Below, piece by piece: positions 17,077 through 25,240 of a stretch of DNA of 64,000 nucleotides. Numbering within the stretch: position 1 is the first letter of the stretch; each line of letters opens with the position of its first letter. Source of the DNA: an uncultured Clostridia bacterium (GTDB lineage: Bacteria > Bacillota > Clostridia > Oscillospirales > Ruminococcaceae); NCBI GenBank assembly GCA_947166275.1, contig CAMVDP010000002.1, forward strand, positions 62,001 through 126,000, given 5' to 3'. The position numbers and the translations under genes are program-made. Under the pieces are notes generated by a model. It was not told where the DNA came from, made no database searches, and saw nothing but the letters and a program-made list of their open reading frames with translations.

Positions 17077-19449
17077 TTATTCAATATCCGCCGTATCGGA
17101 AGACTTAATGGTTTTCGTATAAAGTGACGTAACGAACGCTGCGAGCATTGTTGCGGCGATCATTACAAGCGGGTATATCCCGAATATCTCCCATGCGTTT
17201 ATATCATATCCTACCCCGTTCACTGCGCCCATCATACCCATTATAGGATCTATCGAGAGCTTTGTGAGCGGTATGCACAGTGCCGCTGCGAGCACTGACG
17301 CTATGAACGCGACTATCGTAAATCTCGCTGTATGGTGTGCGATGACCGAACCGCTCCTGAATCCGACAGCCTTCATGAGTGCTATCTCCGCCTTCTCGCG
17401 CGAGATGAACGAACGCTCCATGAGCACAGCAATCAGCATCACGATGATGAGTGTTATCAGAAGTATCATGTTCTTGACAGCTACAATGATGTCAGCCGAT
17501 TTGGTGCTGTCATTGACAAACTCCGCAGCATCAAACACGTTATTCGTGTCATATATGTCTTTCAGCATGTCTATGCGCTTTCTGATCTCCGCGGAGCCGG
17601 GGTGGTCATCAAAATCTATCTGGAACGAGTACGCGCTTGACAGACCGAGCCCGCTGATATCAAAGTTTTCGTTCAGTCTCGCGCATTTTCCGAGCTGTCC
17701 GAAGCTCTGGAACAGCGCCGTTATCATACATCTGCGTTCCTCGCCGTTCACCGACAGTGTCACCGTATCGCCTATGTGCGCGCCGAAACGTTCCGCGATG
17801 ATCGGAGTTACCGCGATCTCGTTCTCATATACGGGCGCAGTGCCCTCCTCGTATACATAATCCGTGGCTCTGGTCTGAGGACAGTACTGGAACATCACAT
17901 TTGCGCTTTCACCGTCAAAGGACATCGGGATCTGGTACATTCTTTCGACATGTACCTTTCCCGGAATTCCGTTGTCTGCCAGCGTTTTTTCGAGCCGCGC
18001 GATCGAGTCCTTTATGTTAGCGTCACTGGCAGACGGGTCACCCATCGCGTTGGATATTTCATCGTTCAGCGTTATGTACGCATCGCTTTTCGTTGTACCG
18101 AGAAGAAACAGCAGGCTGTCACTGCTGAGCGTGTTCGCTGTATTCACAAGTATCATTACGAGCAGCAGCAGTATGGTGAACACCACGGTCATCATGCCGT
18201 ACTGCTTCTTGCTGCTGATAACGTCATTGAGCGCGAGGAAGCCTGTGGTGCCGAGCCTGCTCCCGCCAAGGTGCATTACGCTCTTTCTGCGGAAGCGCTC
18301 ACCGGTCTGACCGCTTCGTACCGCATCTATCGGTGAGAGCTTGTTCACCTTGCGGGTGCTGCCCCAACAGAACAGCATTATGATGACTACCACCGCGGCA
18401 CTGCACAGCAGCGCGACAAATACCGAGTTATCGCTTTCGAGCACCATGGTCTCCGAAACACTCGCAAGTATCATGCTGCCGAACGGAATACTGCCGATGA
18501 AGCCTATCAGAGCTCCGGCAACAGCTATACCGAAGTACTTCACGAGATATAATGCGCGTATCGAGCGGTTCTTTATTCCGATAGCCTTCATCACGCCTAT
18601 CTCACGGAACTCATCCTCCAGTGTGAAACGTATCGTGAAGCGCAGCACAACAAACGCCACGAGTATCAGACTCACACTCACTATAAGCAGGAGAGCCGCC
18701 ACGAGCATAGACAGTACGTATGACATCTTCATCTGCTCACGGCTGCCGTCAAAGAGCAGCCCGGGCATACCCGCAAGCTTTTTTTCAAGCTCCGGAATGT
18801 CAGTGGTGTTGATGTAGTACACGCTACCTTCAGCCGCCTTTGCGCGCTCGTCGGCCGCGATAACGTCATAGTCCTCCCGGCTGATCATAAGCCGCGAATT
18901 CCCCATGAACGGTGAGCCGAGAAATGCGTCCTTCGCGTAACCCGCATATTCAAACTCGCGCTTTACGCTTCCTATCTCGACGGTGAATCTGTCACCGACT
19001 TCAATGCCGCTCGCACGGGGGATATTTCCCGTTATGTACGCTTTGCCGGGCTCCACCGAGGTAATGGGCGCGTTGCTGCGGTCGAAGTAAGTAAGCTTCA
19101 GTCCGTCGTCCGGCATTATGAAGATGCTGTTCGTTACGTCCGCGAGCTTTTTGCCGTCACGCCTGATATTCACGCTGTCCACGAATACCGCACGCTCTCT
19201 GCGAAGCTCGGTGACATACGTTTCGTTTTTCATAGTACCTTCCAGACCGCTGTTCATACTGTCGAGCGAGATGATGAAGTAATCCGTCATTCCCGCTTTT
19301 TCGAAGTAACTGTCAAGTCCAGTCGAGACCGCGATGATGTTGTTCATGCTGCTCCCCGCGAACATCGCCGAGAGCACCACGAACAGCATCACAATGATAT
19401 TCATCGTTTTTTTGCGCTTCAGATCTTTTTTCAGAATGTTCAGATACAT
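17077..19449 (-). CDS. FtsX-family ABC transporter permease
   Basis: A 790-residue permease with two FtsX modules. TM1 is at about 15-35, followed by a large extracytoplasmic domain (about 40-230), a TM cluster (about 235-375), a short cytoplasmic link, another TM at about 405-430, a second extracytoplasmic domain (about 440-640), and a final TM cluster to about 775. Duplicated FtsX modules with two outer domains are typical of Firmicutes permeases linked to peptide or lipid export and resistance. The coupled ATPase and two-component genes follow directly. Confidence 0.93.
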   Translation of the reverse strand: MYLNILKKDLKRKKTMNIIVMLFVVLSAMFAGSSMNNIIAVSTGLDSYFEKAGMTDYFIISLDSMNSGLEGTMKNETYVTELRRERAVFVDSVNIRRDGKKLADVTNSIFIMPDDGLKLTYFDRSNAPITSVEPGKAYITGNIPRASGIEVGDRFTVEIGSVKREFEYAGYAKDAFLGSPFMGNSRLMISREDYDVIAADERAKAAEGSVYYINTTDIPELEKKLAGMPGLLFDGSREQMKMSYVLSMLVAALLLIVSVSLILVAFVVLRFTIRFTLEDEFREIGVMKAIGIKNRSIRALYLVKYFGIAVAGALIGFIGSIPFGSMILASVSETMVLESDNSVFVALLCSAAVVVIIMLFCWGSTRKVNKLSPIDAVRSGQTGERFRRKSVMHLGGSRLGTTGFLALNDVISSKKQYGMMTVVFTILLLLVMILVNTANTLSSDSLLFLLGTTKSDAYITLNDEISNAMGDPSASDANIKDSIARLEKTLADNGIPGKVHVERMYQIPMSFDGESANVMFQYCPQTRATDYVYEEGTAPVYENEIAVTPIIAERFGAHIGDTVTLSVNGEERRCMITALFQSFGQLGKCARLNENFDISGLGLSSAYSFQIDFDDHPGSAEIRKRIDMLKDIYDTNNVFDAAEFVNDSTKSADIIVAVKNMILLITLIIVMLIAVLMERSFISREKAEIALMKAVGFRSGSVIAHHTARFTIVAFIASVLAAALCIPLTKLSIDPIMGMMGAVNGVGYDINAWEIFGIYPLVMIAATMLAAFVTSLYTKTIKSSDTADIE

Positions 19450-19462
19450 GGTATGACCTTTC

Positions 19463-19726
19463 TTACTTATCCTCGTCGTTTCCGCCGAACGGATGGAGGA
19501 TCTTGTTCTTTATGTTTCCCGCTATAAGTCCGGATGCTGTGTTCGATATTCTCTCTGCCGTTGCTTCATCCACTCCGAGCTTTTCACCGATCTCTGCTAT
19601 GACAGCGAGCTTGCTGTTTTTTCCTATTATGGGATGAGCTTCGATGATCTCGTCCACCTGAGCTGCCTGTTCTATGGTGAGTCCTGTTGCTTCTGCGATC
19701 TGGCTGATAAATCCCGTCTTGTTCAT
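19463..19726 (-). CDS. Small protein with HU-like N-terminus, unknown
   Basis: An 87-residue protein that I cannot assign. Its first 30 residues (MNKTGFISQIAEATGLTIEQ) look like the N-terminal helices of HU proteins. The rest lacks the HU beta-arm (no GFGTF or NP segment) and instead carries a repeated helix pattern and a GNDEDK tail. It precedes the ABC permease by 13 nt and has its own ribosome binding site (GGAGGTAAT). It could be a small regulator or a helical partner of the transporter; both are guesses. Confidence 0.75.
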   Translation of the reverse strand: MNKTGFISQIAEATGLTIEQAAQVDEIIEAHPIIGKNSKLAVIAEIGEKLGVDEATAERISNTASGLIAGNIKNKILHPFGGNDEDK

Positions 19727-19771
19727 AATGATTACCTCCGTTGCGGTCGTTTTTCCTTACCTTCTGATATC

Positions 19772-19780
19772 ATTATATCA
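19772..19780 (-). promoter_or_regulatory. Extended -10 promoter of the ABC/two-component operon
   Basis: On the minus strand TGATATAAT forms a TGn extended -10 with an exact TATAAT at 19772-19777. No good -35 is present at the expected distance, which fits an activated promoter. Confidence 0.6.
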
Positions 19781-19784
19781 TGGA

Positions 19785-19797
19785 ATTATTAAATAAT
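19785..19797. promoter_or_regulatory. Short palindrome upstream of the extended -10
   Basis: ATTATT-A-AATAAT is a perfect inverted repeat just upstream of the -10, in the place of the missing -35. It could be a binding site for the operon's own response regulator, but AT-rich palindromes arise by chance. Confidence 0.35.
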
Positions 19798-19851
19798 CAT
19801 TAAAAACCGCAAAGCGCCGGAAAATGTATGACAGAGCCACGCAAAGCCCGC

Positions 19852-19880
19852 TTGACATATTTCGTGTTTTGGTGTACAAT
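19852..19880 (+). promoter_or_regulatory. Promoter of hisI
   Basis: TTGACA (19852-19857) and TACAAT (19875-19880) with a 17-nt spacer. The AAAGGAG ribosome binding site and ATG follow about 30-40 nt downstream. Confidence 0.87.
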
Positions 19881-19920
19881 ACTGTTGTAAACGATACGAA
19901 CGCACAAAAGGAGAACACTT

Positions 19921-20328
19921 ATGGGAATGATAGAAGAGACGGACGAGCTCATGCTCGACTTTGACAAACTCGGTAAGATCGACCCCTCGAACCGCGTGAT
20001 ACCTGTCGCGGTGCAGAACATGGATACCAAAGAGGTGATACTCATCGCGTACGTCAACGAGCTCGCGCTGAAGGAAAGCATAAAGCAGCGCAAGGTGATA
20101 CTCTGGAGCACCTCGCGCAACAAGCTGTGGTTCAAGGGTGCCGAGAGCGGCAACACCTTCACGCTTCATCACATCTTTGTGAACTGTGAGCAGAACTCGC
20201 TTGTGTTCCAGGCGACTCCCGACAAGGGCGGGATATGCCACACAAGCTTCAACGGCGTACCGAACAACTGCTACTATCGTGAGCTTGACATGGAGACCGG
20301 AAAGCTGATAGATCTCAACCTCAAATAA
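19921..20328 (+). CDS. hisI: Phosphoribosyl-AMP cyclohydrolase
   Basis: A 135-residue enzyme for the third step of histidine synthesis, opening the adenine ring of phosphoribosyl-AMP. It is the stand-alone HisI form. Family motifs: STSRNKLWFKG, SGNTF, a Cys in VNCEQN and two more in GICHTSFNGVPNNC, which together form the zinc site. The start is an ATG at 19921 after AAGGAG. It is monocistronic and faces hisE across a terminator; the other his genes are not in this window. Confidence 0.92.
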   Translation: MGMIEETDELMLDFDKLGKIDPSNRVIPVAVQNMDTKEVILIAYVNELALKESIKQRKVILWSTSRNKLWFKGAESGNTFTLHHIFVNCEQNSLVFQATPDKGGICHTSFNGVPNNCYYRELDMETGKLIDLNLK

Positions 20329-20335
20329 AGAGCGC

Positions 20336-20369
20336 CCCGTGGTTCAGTGAGAACCGCGGGACGTTTTTT
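20336..20369 (+). terminator. Terminator of hisI
   Basis: A 10-bp stem with one G-T pair (20336-20345 with 20351-20360), an AGTGA loop and a GTTTTTTC tract on the plus strand. It ends at the hisE stop. Confidence 0.88.
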
Positions 20370-20695
20370 CATGTGTTCTTATCCACCGTATGGAACTGCT
20401 TGAGATTGCCGGTCTTGTTGCTTCTATTCGCGAGGACGGCTTCAACGTCCTCCCAGGGAAGTCCGCGCTCGACGCACATTACCATAATATGATACATGAG
20501 GTCGGCGATCTCATTTTTAAGCTCGTCATTATCTGCGTTCTTCGCAGCTATCACCATTTCGGTGCACTCCTCGCCGCACTTCTTGAGTATCTTGTCAATA
20601 CCCTTCTCGAACAGATAGCATGTGTACGAGCCTTCCATCTTTTCGCTTTTGCGCTCTACGACTGTATCGTAGAGTTCCTTCAGTACATTGTCCAT
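20369..20695 (-). CDS. hisE: Phosphoribosyl-ATP pyrophosphohydrolase
   Basis: A 108-residue all-helical MazG-like enzyme for the second step of histidine synthesis, removing pyrophosphate from phosphoribosyl-ATP. Motifs: GSYTCYLFEKG, KKCGEECTEMVIAAKN, NEIADLMYHIMVM and the C-terminal LANR. The ATG at 20695 has GGAGA 7 nt upstream. It is 62 nt downstream of polC on the same strand and may be read from the polC promoter. Together with hisI it supplies consecutive steps of the pathway. Confidence 0.94.
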   Translation of the reverse strand: MDNVLKELYDTVVERKSEKMEGSYTCYLFEKGIDKILKKCGEECTEMVIAAKNADNDELKNEIADLMYHIMVMCVERGLPWEDVEAVLANRSNKTGNLKQFHTVDKNT

Positions 20696-20757
20696 TTTGT
20701 TTTCTCCATTTGTTATTATTACCATTCCCCCGCCTGCGGCGGGGAAACAGCACATTA

Positions 20758-23700
20758 TTAAAAGAACGATAATTGCGCGGTGTCCTGAAGTCCTTCAAAG
20801 ACACCCTTTTCCTTTAGCTTATCTATCACTGACGCGTTTACGCCGGAGGAAGCTATGATGTCCTCAACGCTGACGTAACCGCCTTTCTGTATAGCATCGT
20901 ACAGCATCTGCGACGCGGTCTCCCCGCAGCCTGCCACTGCCATGAACGGAAGCCTTAAATTTCCGTCCTCGATAAGATACTTTGTGGCGTGGGATTTCAG
21001 ATAATGCGGCGGCAGGAAGAATATATCCCTGCACAGCATCTCATATATGATCTGGTACGACTCGTACTTTGCGTCGTCCTTCGCCGAGGAATCGGGGTCA
21101 GCCACGATCGCGAGCATACGCTGCTTTACCGCATCCCTGCCCTTAAGCACCACATCGATCTCGATGTTCTGCGTGTGCTTCGTAAGCGTTGCCGCGTAGA
21201 ACTCCGACGGGTAGTAGATCTTGAACCAGCCGAGCTTCACGGCAGCGGTAACGTATGCCGCAGCGTGCGCCTTCGGGAACATATACTTTATCTTCTTACA
21301 GCTCTCAACGTACCATTCGGGAACATCGTGCTCCTTGAACGCGGCGTAGATCTCGTCGGTGAACAGCTTCTTGGCGTTGCCCTTACGGGTTATCTCCATT
21401 ATCTTGAATGCCATTGACGGCTCAAGGCCCTTGTGCAGCAGATACACCATTATGTTGTCACGGGTACCTATTACCTCGCTTATCGTGCAGATCTTCTTCG
21501 CGATAAGCTCCTGCGCGTTGCCGAGCCATACATCGGTGCCGTGGGAAAGACCGGAGATCTGAAGCATATCCGAGAAATTCTTCGGCTTCGATTCGAGCAG
21601 CATCCCGATAACGAAGTTGGTACCGAGCTCCGGAAGTCCGAAGGTGCCTGTCTTGATGCCGGTCTGTTCCTCGGTTATCCCGAGAGCCTCGGGCGAAGTG
21701 AACAGGCTGTAGACCTTCGGGTCGGAGGTGGACACATCGGCGATCTTAACACCTGTCATGTCCTCAAGGTGGCGATACAGCGTCGGAACATAGTGACCGA
21801 GCTCATCGAGCTTGAGAATCGTATCATGCAGGGCGTGGAAGTCGAAGTGCGTGGTTATCATCTCACCCTCGTCTTTGTCCACCTTGTCCGCGGGATGCTG
21901 TACAGCAGTGAAGTCGTACACATCGTAGTTGTTCGGTACGACGACCATTCCGCCCGGATGCTGTGAGGTCGTGCGCTTTACGCCGGTGAAGCCGCGTGCG
22001 AGACGCGTAAGCTCGGCGTTGTTTATCATCATCTGCTTCTTTTCGAGCCACTTTCTTACGAAGCCGGCCGCGGATTTCTCCTGCACGGCGGAGATAGTAC
22101 CCGCCTTGAATACGTGGTCTGAACCGAACAGTTCTTCGGTGTATTTATGCACCTTGCTCTGAACTTCTCCGGAGAAGTTAAGGTCGATATCAGGCGCCTT
22201 GTCACCGTAGAAACCGAGGAACGTCTCGAACGGTATATCATGGCCGTCACGGAACATCGGCTCGCCGCAGTGCGGACAGTTCTTCTCGGGCAGGTCAAAT
22301 CCCGAACCTACCGAGCCGTCCGTGATGAACTCGTTGTAGCGGCATTTTTTGCAGCGGTAATGCGGCGGCAGCGGGTTGACCTCGGAAATACCGGACATTA
22401 TCGCGACAAATGACGAACCGACCGATCCTCGCGAACCGACGAGGTAGCCGTTCTTCTCCGAGAATGCCACAAGCTTCTGTGCTATCATGTAGAGCACAGA
22501 GAAGCCGTATTTTATGATCGACTGGAGCTCGCGGTCGAGACGCTTGGACACGATCTCGGGGATCTTGCCCTCGTAGCCGTACCAGTCCATCGCTCTGTCC
22601 CAGCAAAGCTTCTGAAGCTCCTCCTCCGCGCCCTCAAGGAACGGGGTGAACGTGCCCTTCGGGATAGGACGTATGAACTCCACCATATCAGCGATCATCT
22701 GCGGATTGTCTATGACTACTTCCCTGGCTTTTTCATCACCGAGGTAGCTGAACTCCTCAAGCATCTCGTCAGTGGTGCGGAAGTACAGCGGAGGCTGCTC
22801 CTCCTTGTCGTCATAGCCCTGACCGACCTGCATTATCTCGCGGTATATCGCGTCTTCCTTATCCTTGAAATGCGCGTCGGTGGTAGCGACAACAGGTATG
22901 CCGAGCTTATCACCGAGGTCGCAGATACGCTTGTTTATCTTGCGGAGCTCAAGCTCAGAGCTTACAGTGCCGTTCGCTATCATAAAGCGGTTGTTGCCTA
23001 TCGGCTGTATCTCAAGGTAGTCGTAGAACTTCGCTATCTCCTCTATCGCCTCGTCAGACTTGCCGTTCACTATGGCGCGGTACAGCTCTCCCGCCTCACA
23101 GGCGCTTCCGATGATAAGTCCTTCGCGGTTCTTCTTCAGCTCCGACATGGGGATACGCGGCTTTTTGTAGAAATACCGCAGGTTGGAGAGTCCTATAAGC
23201 CTGTACAGGTTCTTGAGTCCGGTATTGTTGCGGACAAGTATTATCATGTGATACGACGGGAGCTTGCATGGGTCGCTGCCGCCGAGCTGGTTAAGATCGC
23301 CGAGCTTGCGGATATCGCGTCCGCGGCGGCTCTCGGAGATCAGCTTCCGGTAGATCATCGCGAGCATTTTCGCATCGTCCACCGCACGATGATGATTGAA
23401 ATCGCCCAGTCCGAAATAATCCGCCATGGTATCGAGCTTGTGGTTCTTTGCAGCCGGAGCGACAGCCCGGCAGAGCGCCACGGTATCAAAGTAATCCGGG
23501 CGGAATCCTAAACGGTGGCGCTTGCAGACAGCGTTGATGAACGACATATCGAACTTCGCGTTGTGTGCAGCGAGACACGCTCCGCCGCAGAATTCTATGA
23601 ACTTCCCGACAGCTTCCTCCTCTTTCGGTGCGCCTTTCACCATTTCATCGGTGATGCCCGTGAGCTCGGTTATCTTCTCGGATATGGGCTGCTCCGGGTC

Positions 23701-25155
23701 AACGAAGGTCTGGAACTCGTCCACGATCTCCATGTTGCGCAGCCTTACCGCGCCTATCTCCGTAAGGCGGCAGTCCGCAGCATTGAGTCCCGTTGTCTCG
23801 GTATCGAAAATGATGATATCGTCCTCGATCAGTCGGTCAGCACCCCTGTCGATGAGCGGCTCCTCGTTGTTAACGAAGTACGCTTCCATGCCGTAGATAG
23901 GCTTGAACTTTGTCTCGGGGTCCTTCTTGCGGATGTCGTTGACAGTATTCATTATCTCGGGGAATGCCTGCACGTTGCCGTGATCGGTTATCGCAACGGC
24001 GGGATGCCCCCACTTGTACGCCTGCATGACCAGCTGCGCAGGGGGAGTGATCGCGTCAAGATCGGACATATTCGTGTGCATGTGGAGCTCGATACGCTTC
24101 TGCTCGCACTTATCCACGCGCTCGGCGGTCTTGACGGTCATTATCGACTTCGGCTCGACTATAAGGGCATTGCCCGCGAACTTATCGAACAGCGAGTCAC
24201 CGCTCACAAGTATTACAGCGCCTTCCTTGATGAAGCTGTACGCGCCTATCTTGTCCGCTGCGGTGAAGATGCTCAACTGCTGCGACGAGGTACGGTCAGT
24301 AAAGTACACCGACCTTTTTATATACTTGCCGTCCTTAATGGACTTATCTTCCGTCGAGAACACTTCTCCCCAGAGCGTGATGTCCTTGCGTTCATCAACG
24401 AGCTCCACCATACGCATCGGAGGCTCGGTGATCTCCTTGCCGACCATGAGGTCTGCCTCATCACCGAAAGCATCATTCGAGAAAGGAAGCTTCACGTGCT
24501 TCGGCGGGTCATGTATCACGGGACCTTTGCTGCTCTTGCGGTGTTCCCCGCCGCCATTGTCGCCGAAGCCGCCCCTGTTATATGACTTTCCGCTTTCAGA
24601 CGCAGTCTCGGGCGGCGGAGGCGGAGGAGGCGGCGGTACGGGAAGCGCGGCATCGGCTTCCTCTACCTTGCGTGAGTACTCCTCTGTGTTGAACTCTGTA
24701 TGACCGGTAAACTCAACATTTATATCAAGTCCGTAAAAACCCTTCACGAACTTCTTTATCTGCTTGTCAATGCCGTCTTTGAGCATCAGCGACGCACCGT
24801 TCTGCTTTATCTCTATCTTCGCGCTGCCGTCCGATATCTCTGCCGTAGCGCCCTCGAAATACCCGTTGACAGGGTAGCCCTCTCGGCGCAGGAAATTCGC
24901 GACATCCAACAGCGCGTCACTGTCAAACAGCTCCGGACGATACTTCGGATATATGCTGACACTCTTGCATTCGAGCGTGTTGCGTATGCTGTCGGCTGCA
25001 CCGAACAGCAGCGAAAAAGGAACTCTTTCCTCAAACTCCGTCTGGAGCAGGAGAGAGTCATCCTTCTCACGCCGCACCACCGAAAGCACTACACCTTCAG
25101 CGCATACGTCGTCAAATTCGAGCTCCTCAAAAAGTTCTTTAAGCTTTGCAGGCAC
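20758..25155 (-). CDS. polC: DNA polymerase III alpha subunit, Gram-positive type
   Basis: The 1465-residue replicative polymerase with built-in proofreading. Order: N-terminal domain; a proline-rich linker of nine prolines near 175-183; an OB-fold region; a PHP domain starting at HMHTNMSD near 358; a 3'-5' exonuclease inserted in PHP with DTETTG near 448; then the polymerase core with a zinc-binding CKKC...CPHC segment and PDIDLNFSGE near 990. The start is a GTG at 25155 with AGGAAAGGAT about 10 nt upstream. The presence of PolC supports a Bacillota host. Confidence 0.98.
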   Translation of the reverse strand: MPAKLKELFEELEFDDVCAEGVVLSVVRREKDDSLLLQTEFEERVPFSLLFGAADSIRNTLECKSVSIYPKYRPELFDSDALLDVANFLRREGYPVNGYFEGATAEISDGSAKIEIKQNGASLMLKDGIDKQIKKFVKGFYGLDINVEFTGHTEFNTEEYSRKVEEADAALPVPPPPPPPPPETASESGKSYNRGGFGDNGGGEHRKSSKGPVIHDPPKHVKLPFSNDAFGDEADLMVGKEITEPPMRMVELVDERKDITLWGEVFSTEDKSIKDGKYIKRSVYFTDRTSSQQLSIFTAADKIGAYSFIKEGAVILVSGDSLFDKFAGNALIVEPKSIMTVKTAERVDKCEQKRIELHMHTNMSDLDAITPPAQLVMQAYKWGHPAVAITDHGNVQAFPEIMNTVNDIRKKDPETKFKPIYGMEAYFVNNEEPLIDRGADRLIEDDIIIFDTETTGLNAADCRLTEIGAVRLRNMEIVDEFQTFVDPEQPISEKITELTGITDEMVKGAPKEEEAVGKFIEFCGGACLAAHNAKFDMSFINAVCKRHRLGFRPDYFDTVALCRAVAPAAKNHKLDTMADYFGLGDFNHHRAVDDAKMLAMIYRKLISESRRGRDIRKLGDLNQLGGSDPCKLPSYHMIILVRNNTGLKNLYRLIGLSNLRYFYKKPRIPMSELKKNREGLIIGSACEAGELYRAIVNGKSDEAIEEIAKFYDYLEIQPIGNNRFMIANGTVSSELELRKINKRICDLGDKLGIPVVATTDAHFKDKEDAIYREIMQVGQGYDDKEEQPPLYFRTTDEMLEEFSYLGDEKAREVVIDNPQMIADMVEFIRPIPKGTFTPFLEGAEEELQKLCWDRAMDWYGYEGKIPEIVSKRLDRELQSIIKYGFSVLYMIAQKLVAFSEKNGYLVGSRGSVGSSFVAIMSGISEVNPLPPHYRCKKCRYNEFITDGSVGSGFDLPEKNCPHCGEPMFRDGHDIPFETFLGFYGDKAPDIDLNFSGEVQSKVHKYTEELFGSDHVFKAGTISAVQEKSAAGFVRKWLEKKQMMINNAELTRLARGFTGVKRTTSQHPGGMVVVPNNYDVYDFTAVQHPADKVDKDEGEMITTHFDFHALHDTILKLDELGHYVPTLYRHLEDMTGVKIADVSTSDPKVYSLFTSPEALGITEEQTGIKTGTFGLPELGTNFVIGMLLESKPKNFSDMLQISGLSHGTDVWLGNAQELIAKKICTISEVIGTRDNIMVYLLHKGLEPSMAFKIMEITRKGNAKKLFTDEIYAAFKEHDVPEWYVESCKKIKYMFPKAHAAAYVTAAVKLGWFKIYYPSEFYAATLTKHTQNIEIDVVLKGRDAVKQRMLAIVADPDSSAKDDAKYESYQIIYEMLCRDIFFLPPHYLKSHATKYLIEDGNLRLPFMAVAGCGETASQMLYDAIQKGGYVSVEDIIASSGVNASVIDKLKEKGVFEGLQDTAQLSFF

Positions 25156-25210
25156 AAAAATTATCCTTTCCTATTTTTATAGTATCCTTTCCAAAGAGAA
25201 TGTAAATTAT

Positions 25211-25240
25211 ATTATACCACATATCGACATGTTTTGTCAA
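25211..25240 (-). promoter_or_regulatory. Promoter of polC
   Basis: On the minus strand, TTGACA (25235-25240) and TATAAT (25211-25216) with an 18-nt spacer, plus a TGG giving an extended -10. The -35 box overlaps the last codons of the upstream flavoprotein gene. Confidence 0.85.

Noticed and set aside
20728-20744. GC-rich hairpin CCCCGCC/GGCGGGG between polC and hisE
   Set aside because: It lacks a T tract on the minus strand, so polC transcription may continue into hisE; not called a terminator.
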